Assembly: GCF_000297395.2 (NCBI RefSeq) | Contig: NZ_HF570108.1 | Coordinates: 3,080,106 to 3,144,105 of the forward strand | Direction: 5' to 3' | Origin: Micromonospora lupini str. Lupac 08 | GTDB taxonomy: Bacteria > Actinomycetota > Actinomycetes > Mycobacteriales > Micromonosporaceae | DNA length: 64,000 nt | Shown here: piece after piece, positions 15,722 to 25,400 of the stretch | Layout: each line of letters begins with the position of its first letter | How positions within the stretch are numbered: the stretch's first letter is position 1 | The notes under the pieces: model-generated | What the model saw: only the letters and a program-made list of their open reading frames with translations | Database searches by the model: none | What the model was told of the DNA's origin: nothing | Program-made: the position numbers and the translations under genes

Positions 15722-18667
15722 GTGTCTCCCTCGCTCGTACCCTCCAGACGGACCTCCGCGGCGGTCGCCGCCGTGCTCGTGGCCGGTGCCCTCGCCGGTC
15801 CGCTCGCCACACCGGCCGGCGCCGCCCGACCGAGCCAGACGATCGTCGTGGCCCCCACCGGGGCGAAGAACGCCACCGACAAGGGCCCCGCCAGCGCCGG
15901 TCGTCCGCTGGCCACCCTGGCCGAGGCGCAGCGGCGTGCCCGCACGGCGGCCGCGAGGGGCGACCGGGACGTCACCGTCCACCTGCTCGACGGCACCTAC
16001 CGACTGACCGCGCCGCTGCGCTTCGACGCCGCCGACTCCGGCCGCGACGGGCACGTGGTGACCTGGCGGGCGGCCCGCGGCGCGAAGCCCGTCCTCAGCG
16101 GTGCCCGGCCGGTCACCGGGTGGCAGCTCGACGACGCCGGGACCGGCGTCTACCGGGCCCAGGTCGGCATCGGGTTCGACAGCCGGCAGCTCTACGTCGA
16201 CGGCGTGCTGGCCCAGCGGGCCCGACTGCCGCTGGCGCGGACCGACATCACGCTGAACGCGACCGGCTTCACGGTGCACAACCCGCGGTTGTCCTACCTG
16301 GACACGCTGCCCGACCAGCAGCGGATCGACTTCCAGGCGATGCTGTCGTTCACCAACAGGTTCGCACCGGTGCAGAGCATCTCCGGCAGCACTGTGGTCA
16401 TGCAGCAACCGGCCTGGGACAACAACACCTACGGGTACGACACCGTCCAGTCCCCGCTGCGCACGCCGACGTTCTCCCTGCTGAACTCCAAGCGTTTCCT
16501 CGACGAGCCCGGCGAGTGGTACCTGGACAACACGGCCGGCACGCTCTACTACAAGCCGCTCCCGGGCCAGGACCTGGCGCGGTCGCGTGTCGAGCTGCCC
16601 CGGCTGGAGTCCCTGGTCCAGGTCGGCGGCAGCTACGACGCCCCGGCCCGTAACCTGCGGTTCGAGGGCCTGACGTTCACCGGCACCACGTGGCTGCACC
16701 CGAGCACGTCCGACGGGTACGCCAACCAGCAGACCGGCGTCTTCATCTCCGGCGTCCAACCGGACCGGCCGGCCGACGCGTTCACCTCCTGCGACTTCGG
16801 CTGTCGGGGCTTCGAGGGATCGCGGAACAACTGGGCGCAGACGGCCGCGGCGGTGCAGGTGTCGGCGGCCGAGGGCATCCACTTCGCCGGCAACACCTTC
16901 GTGAACCTGGGCTCGGTGGGCATCGGCATCGGCAACGACGCCAACGCCACCGCGAGCGGTGTGGGGCTGGGCGCGCACGACGTCTCGGTCGTGGGCAGCA
17001 CGTTCACCGCGAGCGCGGGCGGTGGGATCGTGGTCGGTGGCGTCCGCCCCGACGCCCACCACCCCAGCGACCCCCGCGCGACCAACCGGGACATCCTGAT
17101 CGGCAACAACCGGGTCTACTCCACCTCGCGGGAGTACCTGGACCAGGACGCGATCTTCGCCAGCTACGTCACCCGGCTGACGATCGAGCACAACTACGTC
17201 TCCGACATGCCGTACACCGGCATCGGGCTCGGCTACGGCTGGGGCGCCAACGACCCCGGCGGCAGCCCAGAGTACCTCAACCGTGGGCTCTACGACTTCC
17301 AGCCGATCTACGACACCCCGACCACCCTCGGCGACGTACGGGTCGTCGGCAACATCGTGCGCAACGTCGTGCAGACCATGTTCGACGCCGGCTGCATCTA
17401 TACCCTGTCGGCGATGCCCCGCAGCACCATCGACGAGAACCTGTGCGAGAACAGCGGGCAGTTGGGCCTGTACTTCGACGAGGGTTCCCGCTACCTCAGC
17501 GCGTCCCGCAACGTCTTCGTCAACACGGCCGGGCAGTGGGCGCACGCCAACAACCAGAACGGCAACCGCACCGGTGACCTCACGCTGATCGGCAACTGGG
17601 CGACGAACGGGGCCATCACCGGTCTCGTCAACGGCAGCCGTGGCAACGTCGTGCGGGACAACGTCACCATTCCCGCCGGCAACATCCCGATCGAGGCCAG
17701 CCGGGTGATCTACCAGGCCGGTCCGACCGGACCGTACCGCGGTGCCGCCGACGAGCGACGCCCCCCGGTCGGCGCCGTCCTCACCGCCGACCCGGCCAGC
17801 GTGAGCGCCGGCGGCACGACGACTGTCACCCTGACCGTCGAGAACCTCGGTGACCGGCCCGCGACCGGCGTACGGCCGACGATCGTCGTACCCGAGGGAT
17901 GGCGGGCCGTGCCGACCGGCAGGCCGGCACGGACGGCGCTGCCCGGCGGCGCCTCGACCACCGCGTCCTGGCGCGTCACCGCGCCCGCGTCGTTCCCGGC
18001 GCCGGTCAGCCGGGCCGCGGTCACCGCGACGGTGGGCTTCCGGGCCGAGGGCACGTCGTACGCGCCGAGCCGGTCGCTGACGTTGACCGCGCTCAACCCG
18101 CTGACCTCGCTCAAGGGGCACGGCTCGGTGCCGAGCCAGTTCGCCGAGGCCGACTCGGGGTACGCCATCCTGACCTCCGGGGCCGACATCTGGCAGGACT
18201 CCGGTGGGTCGTTCGACGAGTACGGCGCGATCTACGCCGACGACGCCGCCGGCGCGACCACGACGGTGACGGCGCGGGTCACCGCGCTGGACAACACCAA
18301 CTCCTGGGCCAAGGCGGGCGTCGCCCTGCGCAACGACCTGACCGGGTCGGGCTCGTCGCCGGGGTACGCCGTCCTGGTGGTCACGCCCGGCAACGGTGTG
18401 GCCTTCCAGTGGGACGCCGACGGCAACGGCTACCTGGACTCGTTCAGCGGGGCCGGAGGGGTCCGGGCGCCCGCCTGGGTGCGCCTCGTGCGTTCCGGCG
18501 ACACGGTCAGTGGGTACTACTCCACGAACGGCACGGACTGGACCAGGGTCGGCCAGGCGGTGACCCTGCCGGGCATCGCCGCGACACAGGACGCCGGCCT
18601 GATCGCCACGTCGCACGCCTCCGGCGTGACCGGCCAGTTCAGCTTCAGCGACTTCCAGGTGAGCTGA
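15722..18667 (+). CDS. Secreted right-handed beta-helix protein, GH141-like, with NEW3-type and C-terminal beta-sandwich modules
   Basis: A 981-residue protein with a signal peptide (to ~AGAA, residue 37). A right-handed beta-helix spans ~45-675, with a beta-sandwich insert holding SRQLYVDGVLAQRAR and MQQPAWDNNTYG. A NEW3-like Ig module (~685-790) and a concanavalin-like module (~800-981) follow. From memory of the family this resembles GH141, whose founding member is an alpha-L-fucosidase, fitting the fucose-type enzymes nearby; xylanase activity is also known in GH141. It starts at GTG behind AAAGGA. It is paralogous to the beta-helix protein about 16 kb downstream. Confidence 0.78.
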   Translation: MSPSLVPSRRTSAAVAAVLVAGALAGPLATPAGAARPSQTIVVAPTGAKNATDKGPASAGRPLATLAEAQRRARTAAARGDRDVTVHLLDGTYRLTAPLRFDAADSGRDGHVVTWRAARGAKPVLSGARPVTGWQLDDAGTGVYRAQVGIGFDSRQLYVDGVLAQRARLPLARTDITLNATGFTVHNPRLSYLDTLPDQQRIDFQAMLSFTNRFAPVQSISGSTVVMQQPAWDNNTYGYDTVQSPLRTPTFSLLNSKRFLDEPGEWYLDNTAGTLYYKPLPGQDLARSRVELPRLESLVQVGGSYDAPARNLRFEGLTFTGTTWLHPSTSDGYANQQTGVFISGVQPDRPADAFTSCDFGCRGFEGSRNNWAQTAAAVQVSAAEGIHFAGNTFVNLGSVGIGIGNDANATASGVGLGAHDVSVVGSTFTASAGGGIVVGGVRPDAHHPSDPRATNRDILIGNNRVYSTSREYLDQDAIFASYVTRLTIEHNYVSDMPYTGIGLGYGWGANDPGGSPEYLNRGLYDFQPIYDTPTTLGDVRVVGNIVRNVVQTMFDAGCIYTLSAMPRSTIDENLCENSGQLGLYFDEGSRYLSASRNVFVNTAGQWAHANNQNGNRTGDLTLIGNWATNGAITGLVNGSRGNVVRDNVTIPAGNIPIEASRVIYQAGPTGPYRGAADERRPPVGAVLTADPASVSAGGTTTVTLTVENLGDRPATGVRPTIVVPEGWRAVPTGRPARTALPGGASTTASWRVTAPASFPAPVSRAAVTATVGFRAEGTSYAPSRSLTLTALNPLTSLKGHGSVPSQFAEADSGYAILTSGADIWQDSGGSFDEYGAIYADDAAGATTTVTARVTALDNTNSWAKAGVALRNDLTGSGSSPGYAVLVVTPGNGVAFQWDADGNGYLDSFSGAGGVRAPAWVRLVRSGDTVSGYYSTNGTDWTRVGQAVTLPGIAATQDAGLIATSHASGVTGQFSFSDFQVS

Positions 18668-18674
18668 CGATCTT

Positions 18675-18714
18675 CGGTCGTGGGCGCGTCGTCACGGCGA
18701 CGTGCCCACGACCG
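18675..18714 (+). terminator. Hairpin after the beta-helix gene
   Basis: A 17-bp stem (one G-U pair in RNA) with a 6-nt loop, formed by CGGTCGTGGGCGCGTCG and its complement. It sits just after the stop and before the dehydrogenase gene. It probably ends or attenuates the upstream transcript, so the dehydrogenase-to-AKR genes may be expressed at a different level. Confidence 0.75.
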
Positions 18715-18755
18715 CGTTCCTGCACAGGTAATCAACGACGTTGAGCGGAGCAACA

Positions 18756-19784
18756 GTGAAGGCAGTTGTCTACCGGGGTGCGCGTGATCTCGGGATCGAG
18801 GACCGCGCCCCCGAACCGCCGGGCCCCGGCCAGGTGCGGATCGCGGTGGCGTACACCGGGATCTGCGGCACGGACCTGCACATCTTTCACGGCGACATGG
18901 ACGCCCGGGTGGGCGCGTCGGCGGTGATCGGGCACGAGATGTCCGGCCGGGTCGCCGCGCTTGGCGACGGCGTCAGCGGCTTGACCGTCGGGCAGCCCGT
19001 CACCGTGATGCCGACCCGCGCCTGCGGCAAGTGCCCGGCGTGCCGCCGTGGCAACTCGCACATCTGCCACGCCATGAACTTTCTCGGCATCGACTCGCCA
19101 GGCGCGATGCAGTCGTCGTGGACGGTGCCGGCCGACCTGGTGCTTCCGCTCCCCGACGACCTGCCGTTGGACCACGCGGCGCTCGTCGAGCCGGTCGCGG
19201 TCGCGGTGCACGACGTCGGACGGGCGAAGGTGACGTCCGGCGAGCACGTGGTCGTCGTCGGTGGCGGCCCGGTGGGCGTCCTCATCGCGGCCGTCGCCCG
19301 GGCGCGTGGGGCGGAGGTCCTGCTCGTCGAGCCGGACGGCTTCCGGCGCGGGGTCGCGTCGGGGATCGGGATCGAGGTCGTGGACCCGGGTCCGACCGAT
19401 GTGGTGGCGCTCGTCAACGAGCGGACCGGGGGCGCTGGCGCGGACGTCGCGTTCGAGGTGTCCGGCTCGGCCGCCGGGGTCGGCACGGCCGTGGACGTGC
19501 TGACCACCCGGGGTCGGCTGGTGATGGTGGCGATCCACCCGCAGCCGCGTCCGGTGAACCTGCACCGGTTCTTCTGGCGCGAGTTGGAGCTGCTGGGCGC
19601 GCGGTTGTACCAGCGCGAGGACGTGGTGGAGGCGATCCGGCTGGTCGCGGCGGGCGTCATCCCCGCCCAGGAGCTGATCTCCCGGGTGCTCCCCGTGGCC
19701 GGCGTCACGGACGCGTTCACGGCTCTGGAAGGTGGCGGCGGCGTCATGAAGGTGCTGCTCGACTGGCAGGAGGAGGCCCGATGA
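18756..19784 (+). CDS. Zinc-dependent medium-chain alcohol/sugar dehydrogenase
   Basis: A 342-residue MDR enzyme. Catalytic zinc ligands are C37, H60 and E61 (GICGTD, GHEMSG); structural zinc ligands are C90, C93, C96 and C104. A Rossmann motif GGGPVG binds NAD(P). GTG at this point is preferred to an upstream TTG because AGCGGAG lies 5-6 nt before it. The stop overlaps the next ATG as ATGA. Probably oxidises a polyol, sugar or sugar acid of the catabolic block; substrate unknown. Confidence 0.88.
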   Translation: MKAVVYRGARDLGIEDRAPEPPGPGQVRIAVAYTGICGTDLHIFHGDMDARVGASAVIGHEMSGRVAALGDGVSGLTVGQPVTVMPTRACGKCPACRRGNSHICHAMNFLGIDSPGAMQSSWTVPADLVLPLPDDLPLDHAALVEPVAVAVHDVGRAKVTSGEHVVVVGGGPVGVLIAAVARARGAEVLLVEPDGFRRGVASGIGIEVVDPGPTDVVALVNERTGGAGADVAFEVSGSAAGVGTAVDVLTTRGRLVMVAIHPQPRPVNLHRFFWRELELLGARLYQREDVVEAIRLVAAGVIPAQELISRVLPVAGVTDAFTALEGGGGVMKVLLDWQEEAR

Positions 19785-20542
19785 GCGCCCTGTTCGACCT
19801 GACGGGACGTACGGCGTTGGTGACCGGCGCCCGGCGCGGGATCGGCCTGGCGATGGCGGAGGCCCTGGCGGCGGCCGGCGCGGACATCATCGGGGTGTCG
19901 GCGCAGTTGGAGCCCGAGGGCAGTGAGGTGCAGCGGCGGGTCGAGGCGGCCGGTCGCCGCTTCACCGGCATCCGCACGGACCTGGGTGACCGGGCCGCGG
20001 TGTACCGGTTGGCCGAGGAGGCCGCGGCGGTGGCACCGGTGGACATCCTCGTGAACAACGGTGGCACGATCGCCCGGGCGCCGGCCGCGGAGCACCCGGA
20101 CGAGATGTGGGACCGGGTGTTGCAGGTGAACCTGTCCAGCCAGTTCGTGTTGAGCCGGGAGATCGGTCGAGGGATGCTCGACCGCGGCCACGGCAAGATC
20201 ATCTTCACCGCCTCGCTGCTCAGCTTCCAGGGCGGCATCAACGTCGCGAGCTACACCGCGGCGAAGTCCGGCCTCGCCGGGCTCACCAAGGCCCTGTCCA
20301 ACGAGTGGGCGGGCCGCGGGGTGAACGTCAACGCGATCGCGCCCGGGTACATCGCCACCGACAACACCCAGGCGCTCCGCGACGACCCCGAGCGCAACGA
20401 CGCGATCCTGGGCCGGATCCCGGCCGGCCGGTGGGGACGCGCCGACGACCTGGCCGGCGCCACCGTGTTCCTGGCCGCCGCGGCCTCGGACTACGTGCAC
20501 GGCACCGTCCTGCCCGTCGACGGCGGGTGGTTGGGCCGATGA
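19781..20542 (+). CDS. SDR-family oxidoreductase, 2-keto-3-deoxy-sugar-acid or gluconate dehydrogenase type
   Basis: A 253-residue classical short-chain dehydrogenase. It has TGARRGIG for the cofactor, VNNGG (usually NNAG), and the catalytic S145, Y158 and K162 (TASLLS, YTAAKSG). It resembles KduD/gluconate 5-dehydrogenase-like proteins. In the non-phosphorylated L-fucose route an SDR oxidises 2-keto-3-deoxy-L-fuconate, which is the inferred role here. Overlaps both neighbours by ATGA. Confidence 0.88.
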   Translation: MSALFDLTGRTALVTGARRGIGLAMAEALAAAGADIIGVSAQLEPEGSEVQRRVEAAGRRFTGIRTDLGDRAAVYRLAEEAAAVAPVDILVNNGGTIARAPAAEHPDEMWDRVLQVNLSSQFVLSREIGRGMLDRGHGKIIFTASLLSFQGGINVASYTAAKSGLAGLTKALSNEWAGRGVNVNAIAPGYIATDNTQALRDDPERNDAILGRIPAGRWGRADDLAGATVFLAAAASDYVHGTVLPVDGGWLGR

Positions 20543-21417
20543 CGCAGACCACGCCTCCCGGACGCCCCGGCATCGTCGACGCGCACCACCACCTCTGGGT
20601 CCGTGCGCGACACCCGCAACCCTGGATCGACCCGGACACGATGGCCGCGATCGACAACGACTTCACCCCGGCGGACCTCGCCCCGGCGGCACGGGCCGCA
20701 GGCGTCACCGAGACCGTCGTCGTGCAGTCCATCGCCTCCGTGGCGGAGACGGAGCACCTGCTGGGCATCGCGGCCGACGACCCGCTCATCAGCGGGGTCG
20801 TCGGCTGGGTCAACCTCACCGCCGACGACATCGACGAGCGCCTCGACCGGCTCCGCGCGGCGCGCGGCGGGGAGCGGTTGGTCAGCATCCGGCACCTCGT
20901 CCAGTCCGAACCCGACCCGGCGTACCTCGACCGACGCGACGTCCGGCGGGGCATCGCGGCGGTCGGCGCGGCCGGCCTCGCCTACGACCTGCTGGTCCGC
21001 GACCACCAGCTGCCGGCGGCCACCCGGCTCGTCCGCGACCTGCCCGAGGTGTCGTTCGTCCTGGACCACCTCGGCAAACCGGCGCTCGGAACGGGGGGCC
21101 TCGGCGAATGGCCGGCCCGCCTGCGGTCGCTCGCCGCCGAACCGAACGTCACCGCGAAGCTCTCCGGTCTGGTGACCGAGGTGGACGGCTCGTCCTGGAC
21201 GGCCGACGACCTGCGGCCCGCCGTCGACCACGCGCTCGACGCGTTCGGCCCGGACCGGCTCATGTTCGGCTCGGACTGGCCGGTGTGCCTGCTCGCCAGC
21301 TCCTACACCCGGTGGGTCGCCGTGCTCGCCGACCTGCTGGAACCACTCGGTGACCAGGAGCAGGCGGCGATCTGGCGGGACACCGCCCACCGTGCGTACC
21401 GGCTGGAGGCGTCATGA
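20539..21417 (+). CDS. Amidohydrolase-family lactonase, L-fuconolactonase-like
   Basis: A 292-residue metal-dependent TIM-barrel hydrolase. H16 and H18 come from IVDAHHHLW; VLDHLGKP and MFGSDWPV supply the later His and the catalytic Asp. These motifs are those of the amidohydrolase-2 lactonases (L-fucono-1,5-lactonase, L-rhamnono-lactonase). It should open the lactone made by the neighbouring aldo/keto reductase. Overlaps on both sides as ATGA. Exact sugar specificity is inferred from context. Confidence 0.85.
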   Translation: MTQTTPPGRPGIVDAHHHLWVRARHPQPWIDPDTMAAIDNDFTPADLAPAARAAGVTETVVVQSIASVAETEHLLGIAADDPLISGVVGWVNLTADDIDERLDRLRAARGGERLVSIRHLVQSEPDPAYLDRRDVRRGIAAVGAAGLAYDLLVRDHQLPAATRLVRDLPEVSFVLDHLGKPALGTGGLGEWPARLRSLAAEPNVTAKLSGLVTEVDGSSWTADDLRPAVDHALDAFGPDRLMFGSDWPVCLLASSYTRWVAVLADLLEPLGDQEQAAIWRDTAHRAYRLEAS

Positions 21418-22388
21418 CGAGCCGGGCGCTGCCCCACCGGCCGGCGGTCCGTCTCACCGCGCTGGGCTTCGGCGCCGCGCAGGGCGGCAGCCTGTACCGG
21501 GCGACGTCGGGCGAGGAGTTCGCCGGCGCCGTCGACGCCGCCTGGGCCGCCGGCATCCGGTACTTCGACACCGCGCCGCACTACGGGCTCGGCCTGTCCG
21601 AGCGGCGGCTGGGCGCCGCGCTGCGGTCCCGGCCGCGCGACGAGTACGTGGTGTCGACGAAGGTCGGGCGGCTGCTCGTACCCTCGCCGGAGACCGCGGG
21701 GGAGCGCGACTCGGAGGGCTTCGACGTGCCGGCCGACCACCGGCGGGTCTGGGACTTCAGCCGCGACGGCGTACGCCGGTCGTTGGAGGCCAGCCTGGAA
21801 CGCACCGGCCTGGACCGCGTGGACGTGGTGTACCTGCACGACCCGGACGACCACTGGGAGCAGGCGGCGACCGAGGCGGTGCCCGCGCTGGTGGAGCTGC
21901 GTGACCAGGGCGTCATCGGCGCGATCGGCGCCGGCATGAACCAGTCGGCGATGCTGGCCCGGTTCGTCGAGGAGACCGACATCGACGTGGTCATGTGCGC
22001 CGGCCGGTACACCCTTCTCGAACAGGGCGCGCTTGACGACCTGCTGCCCGCCGCGCAGGCCCGTGGGGTCGGCGTGGTGATCGCCGGGGTCTACAACTCG
22101 GGGCTGCTGGCCCGCGACGAGCCGCCGGCGGACGCGGTCTACAACTATCAGCAGGCGCCGCCGGAGGTGATCGAGCGGGCCCGGCGGATCGCGGCGGTCT
22201 GCCAGGCGCACGGCGTCACGTTGCCGCAGGCGGCGTTGGCGTTCGTCCGCCGGCATCCGGCAGTGGTCTCGACGGTGGTCGGCCTGCGCGACGCCGCCCA
22301 GGTGACCGAGACCCTGCGCCGGTGGGACGCGGACGTGCCGGAGCAGCTCTGGGCGGCGCTGCGCGACGCCGGGCTGCTCGACGGGTGA
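21414..22388 (+). CDS. Aldo/keto reductase, L-fucose (D-threo-aldose) 1-dehydrogenase-like
   Basis: A 324-residue AKR. The catalytic tetrad is D52, Y57, K83 and H142 (FDTAPHYG, STKVGR, VYLHDPDD). The TLLEQGALDDLLP and GVYNSGLL stretches are as in D-threo-aldose/L-fucose dehydrogenases. It would oxidise the free sugar to its lactone, which the upstream amidohydrolase opens. Last gene of the operon; a strong hairpin follows. Confidence 0.87.
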   Translation: MTSRALPHRPAVRLTALGFGAAQGGSLYRATSGEEFAGAVDAAWAAGIRYFDTAPHYGLGLSERRLGAALRSRPRDEYVVSTKVGRLLVPSPETAGERDSEGFDVPADHRRVWDFSRDGVRRSLEASLERTGLDRVDVVYLHDPDDHWEQAATEAVPALVELRDQGVIGAIGAGMNQSAMLARFVEETDIDVVMCAGRYTLLEQGALDDLLPAAQARGVGVVIAGVYNSGLLARDEPPADAVYNYQQAPPEVIERARRIAAVCQAHGVTLPQAALAFVRRHPAVVSTVVGLRDAAQVTETLRRWDADVPEQLWAALRDAGLLDG

Positions 22389-22410
22389 CGACACGCCTGT
22401 GAAACGCGGT

Positions 22411-22454
22411 GCGCCGGCCACCCGATCCTCTTCGATCGGGTGGCCGGCGCCTTT
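22411..22454. terminator. Strong hairpin between convergent genes
   Basis: A perfect 17-bp stem (GCGCCGGCCACCCGATC and complement) with a 6-nt loop, followed by CTTTT on the plus strand. It ends the AKR operon and can also serve the convergent ThuA-type gene. Confidence 0.88.
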
Positions 22455-22474
22455 TCGGAGCTACGGCCTGATCG

Positions 22475-25400
22475 CTAGACCGCGGTGAACCGCCACTGCT
22501 GGTTGGTGGCGCTGTGGCAGCCCCACTGCAACAGCCGGGCCCCGTCGGCAGTCGAGGCGCCGTTGACATCCACGCAGAGCCCGCTGAGCGCGCTCTTGAC
22601 CGTGTAGACCCCTGTGGTGCCGGTCGCCGTCACGGTGAACTTCTGCTGGTTGGAGTTGGTGCAGGTGCTGTGTTGCAGGTAGGCGCCCTGTGCGGTGGAG
22701 CCGCCGACGACGTCGAGGCACTTGCCGCTGTGCACCGCCTTGAGGTAGACGGCGCCGTTGCCGGCGTCCACCGCCTGCCACTTCTGGTTGTTGCCACCGG
22801 TGGCCGCCCACTGCACGACCTGGGCGCCGTCGGCGGTGGAGTTGCCGCTGACGTCCATCAACTTGCCGCTGTGCTGCGCCGCGACGGTCCAGGTCCGGCC
22901 GGCGATCCCGCCGCCGCCGGTGCTGGGGACCCCCACGCCGTTGCCACCGAAGGTGAACGCGTCGAGGTCGAACCAGTTGGCCGTGGAGCCCTTGAACACC
23001 ATGTAGAGCGTGTGCGTCCCGGACAGGGCCGCCACGGACACCGGGGACGTGGACTGGTAGTTGTCCCAGCCGCCGGTGCTGGGCACCGCCGTGGTGGCCA
23101 GCAGGGTGCCGGTCGGCGAGTCGGCCCGCAGCTCGATGGAACCTCCACCGCTCGGGGACGACAGCCGGTAGCTGACGTTACTGATGCCCGACAGGCTCAT
23201 CGGGTTGAACGCCACCCAGTCGTTGTTGGCGATTTCACCGACGCGCTTGCCGCTCTCCGCCGCGGTCTGGTCGATGATCCGGACGCCGGACTGGCTGCTG
23301 AAGTACTCGGCCTGCTTGTGCTTCGGCTGCAGGATCGCCGTCGCGTAGCCGGTCAGTGGCGCCGCCCCGCCCGTGCCACCGTCGTCGGTGTAGCGGGCGT
23401 TGAGCACGTAGTACAGGTTCGCGCCTTCGGGGTGCCCGCCGAGCAGGTCGGTGGAGATGGTGCCCGAGCAGCCCGGGTACTCAGTGGTCTCGTGCGCGTG
23501 GTCGTCGTGGCCGAGCGCCGGGTTGACGAACACCTTCGAGCAGTCGATGGCCGCGCCGCCGGGGTCGGAGACGCTTACCGTGTACGAGACCTTGTCGCCG
23601 AAGTTCAGCATGCCGCCGTTGGGCGGCACCGTGATGGTGACGACCGGGGCGGTGTTGCCGACGGTGATCTGCACGTTGGCGAAGCCGGTCCTGCCGGTGT
23701 TGTCGGTGACCTTCAGCTGCGCCGTGTAGTTGCCGTTGGTGGTGTAGGTGTGCGCCGGGTTGGCCGCCGTGGACGTGCCGCCGTCACCGAAGGTCCACTG
23801 GTAGCTCAGGGTGTTGCCGGCGTCCGGGTCCGCCGTGCCGGCGCTGCTGAACTGGACGGTCAGCGGGGCGCTGCCGCTGGTGGGCGTGCCGACGGCCTTC
23901 GCGATCGGTGAGCGTCCACCCTGGATGTAGTCGATGCGGTAGAGCCCGGAGTCGTTGTTGCCACCGCCGAAGTTGGAGCCCCACTCCAGCAGGTAGAGCG
24001 AGCCGTCCGGGCCGAACTCCATGTCCATCGGCTTGTTGAAGTTGCCGCCGGGCAGGAACGAGTTGGTCCGGGTGACAGCCGTCGACGAGTCGAAGTGCGT
24101 CTCCTTGATGTAGTTGCGCGACCACTCGTAGAAGAAGTGCACGCCGTCGTAGTAGGCCGGGAACTTCGTCGCCGACGGGTTCGCCGCGTTGTAGCGGTAG
24201 ACCGGCCCACCCATCGGCGCCGACCCGCCGGAGCCCAGCTCCGGGAAGGTCGTCGACGCGGGGTAGCCGTACCAGATGTTGGGCGAGACGATCGGCTTGA
24301 GGTTGACCAGGCCGGTGTTGTTGGGCGAGTTGTTGACCGGGGCGTTGCAGTTGAACTTCGCCCCGACGACGCCGGTGTCCGGGTTGAACGGCGCGTACGG
24401 CTGGTTGTTGCCGTGGCAGAACGGCCAGCCGTAGTTGCCGGGGGTCTTGATCACGTTGAGCTCGACGAGCCCCTCGGGACCCCGGTTGGTCGTCGGCGGG
24501 TTGCGGTCGGGGCCGTAGTCGGCCAGGTAGACCCAGCCGGTGGCCGGGTCGATCGAGAAGCGGAACGGGTTGCGGAAGCCCATGGCGTAGACCTCGGGTC
24601 GGGTCTGCGCCGTGCCCTGGGGGTAGAGGTTGCCCGTCGGGATGGTGTAGCCACCGCTGGCCGACGGCGTGATGCGCAGCAGCTTGCCGCGCAGGTCGTT
24701 GGTGTTGCCGGCGGAGCGGGCGGCGTCCAGGTTGGCCTTGCCCGACCGCCAGTCCAGCGGCGCGTAGCCCTGCCAGTTGGGGTCGAGGTTGGGCGGGGTG
24801 TCGTCGCCGGTGCCGATGTAGAGGTTGCCGTCCGGGCCGAACTCGATGTAGCCACCGGTGTGGCCGGGCTCGGCGAAGGTCCGGTCCCGGTACGCCGGGA
24901 TGTCGATGATCCGGGCCTCGGTGGCCAGGTTCAGGGTGTCACCGGTGAGCGTGAAGCGGGAGACCCGGTTGACGTCGGTCGTGCTGCTCGCCGGCGAGTG
25001 GTAGACGTACACGTATCCGTTGCTGGCGAAAGCCGGGTCTATCGCGACGCCGGTGAGGCCGTCCTCACCGCCGGTGTAGACGCTCAGCGTGGCGGCGGTG
25101 ACGGTGCTGTTCGTGCTCGGCTTGAAGATCTTCACCTGTCCGCCGCGCTGGACGTAGAGCACGCGGCCGTCCGGCAGCACGGCCAGCGCCATCGGGTCGG
25201 CGGTGTTGTCGTCCAGGGTGCGCTTCTCGAAGTTGCTCCAGACGGTGCCGCCACAGTCACCGGGCTGGTTGCCGGCGGCCCACTTGACGCCTCCGAGGAC
25301 GTGGTTGCGGAAGTTCGTCTCGCTGTAGGACTCGATCGCGTGGCCCATCGCGGTGGCCCACACCCGGCCGCCGCCGGCGTTGCGGCACCACGAGATCGGG

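Noticed and set aside
14990..18616. 1208-codon open frame antisense to the beta-helix gene
   Set aside because: A high-GC shadow ORF with compositionally biased, motif-free translation; the sense strand encodes a signal peptide and coherent domains.
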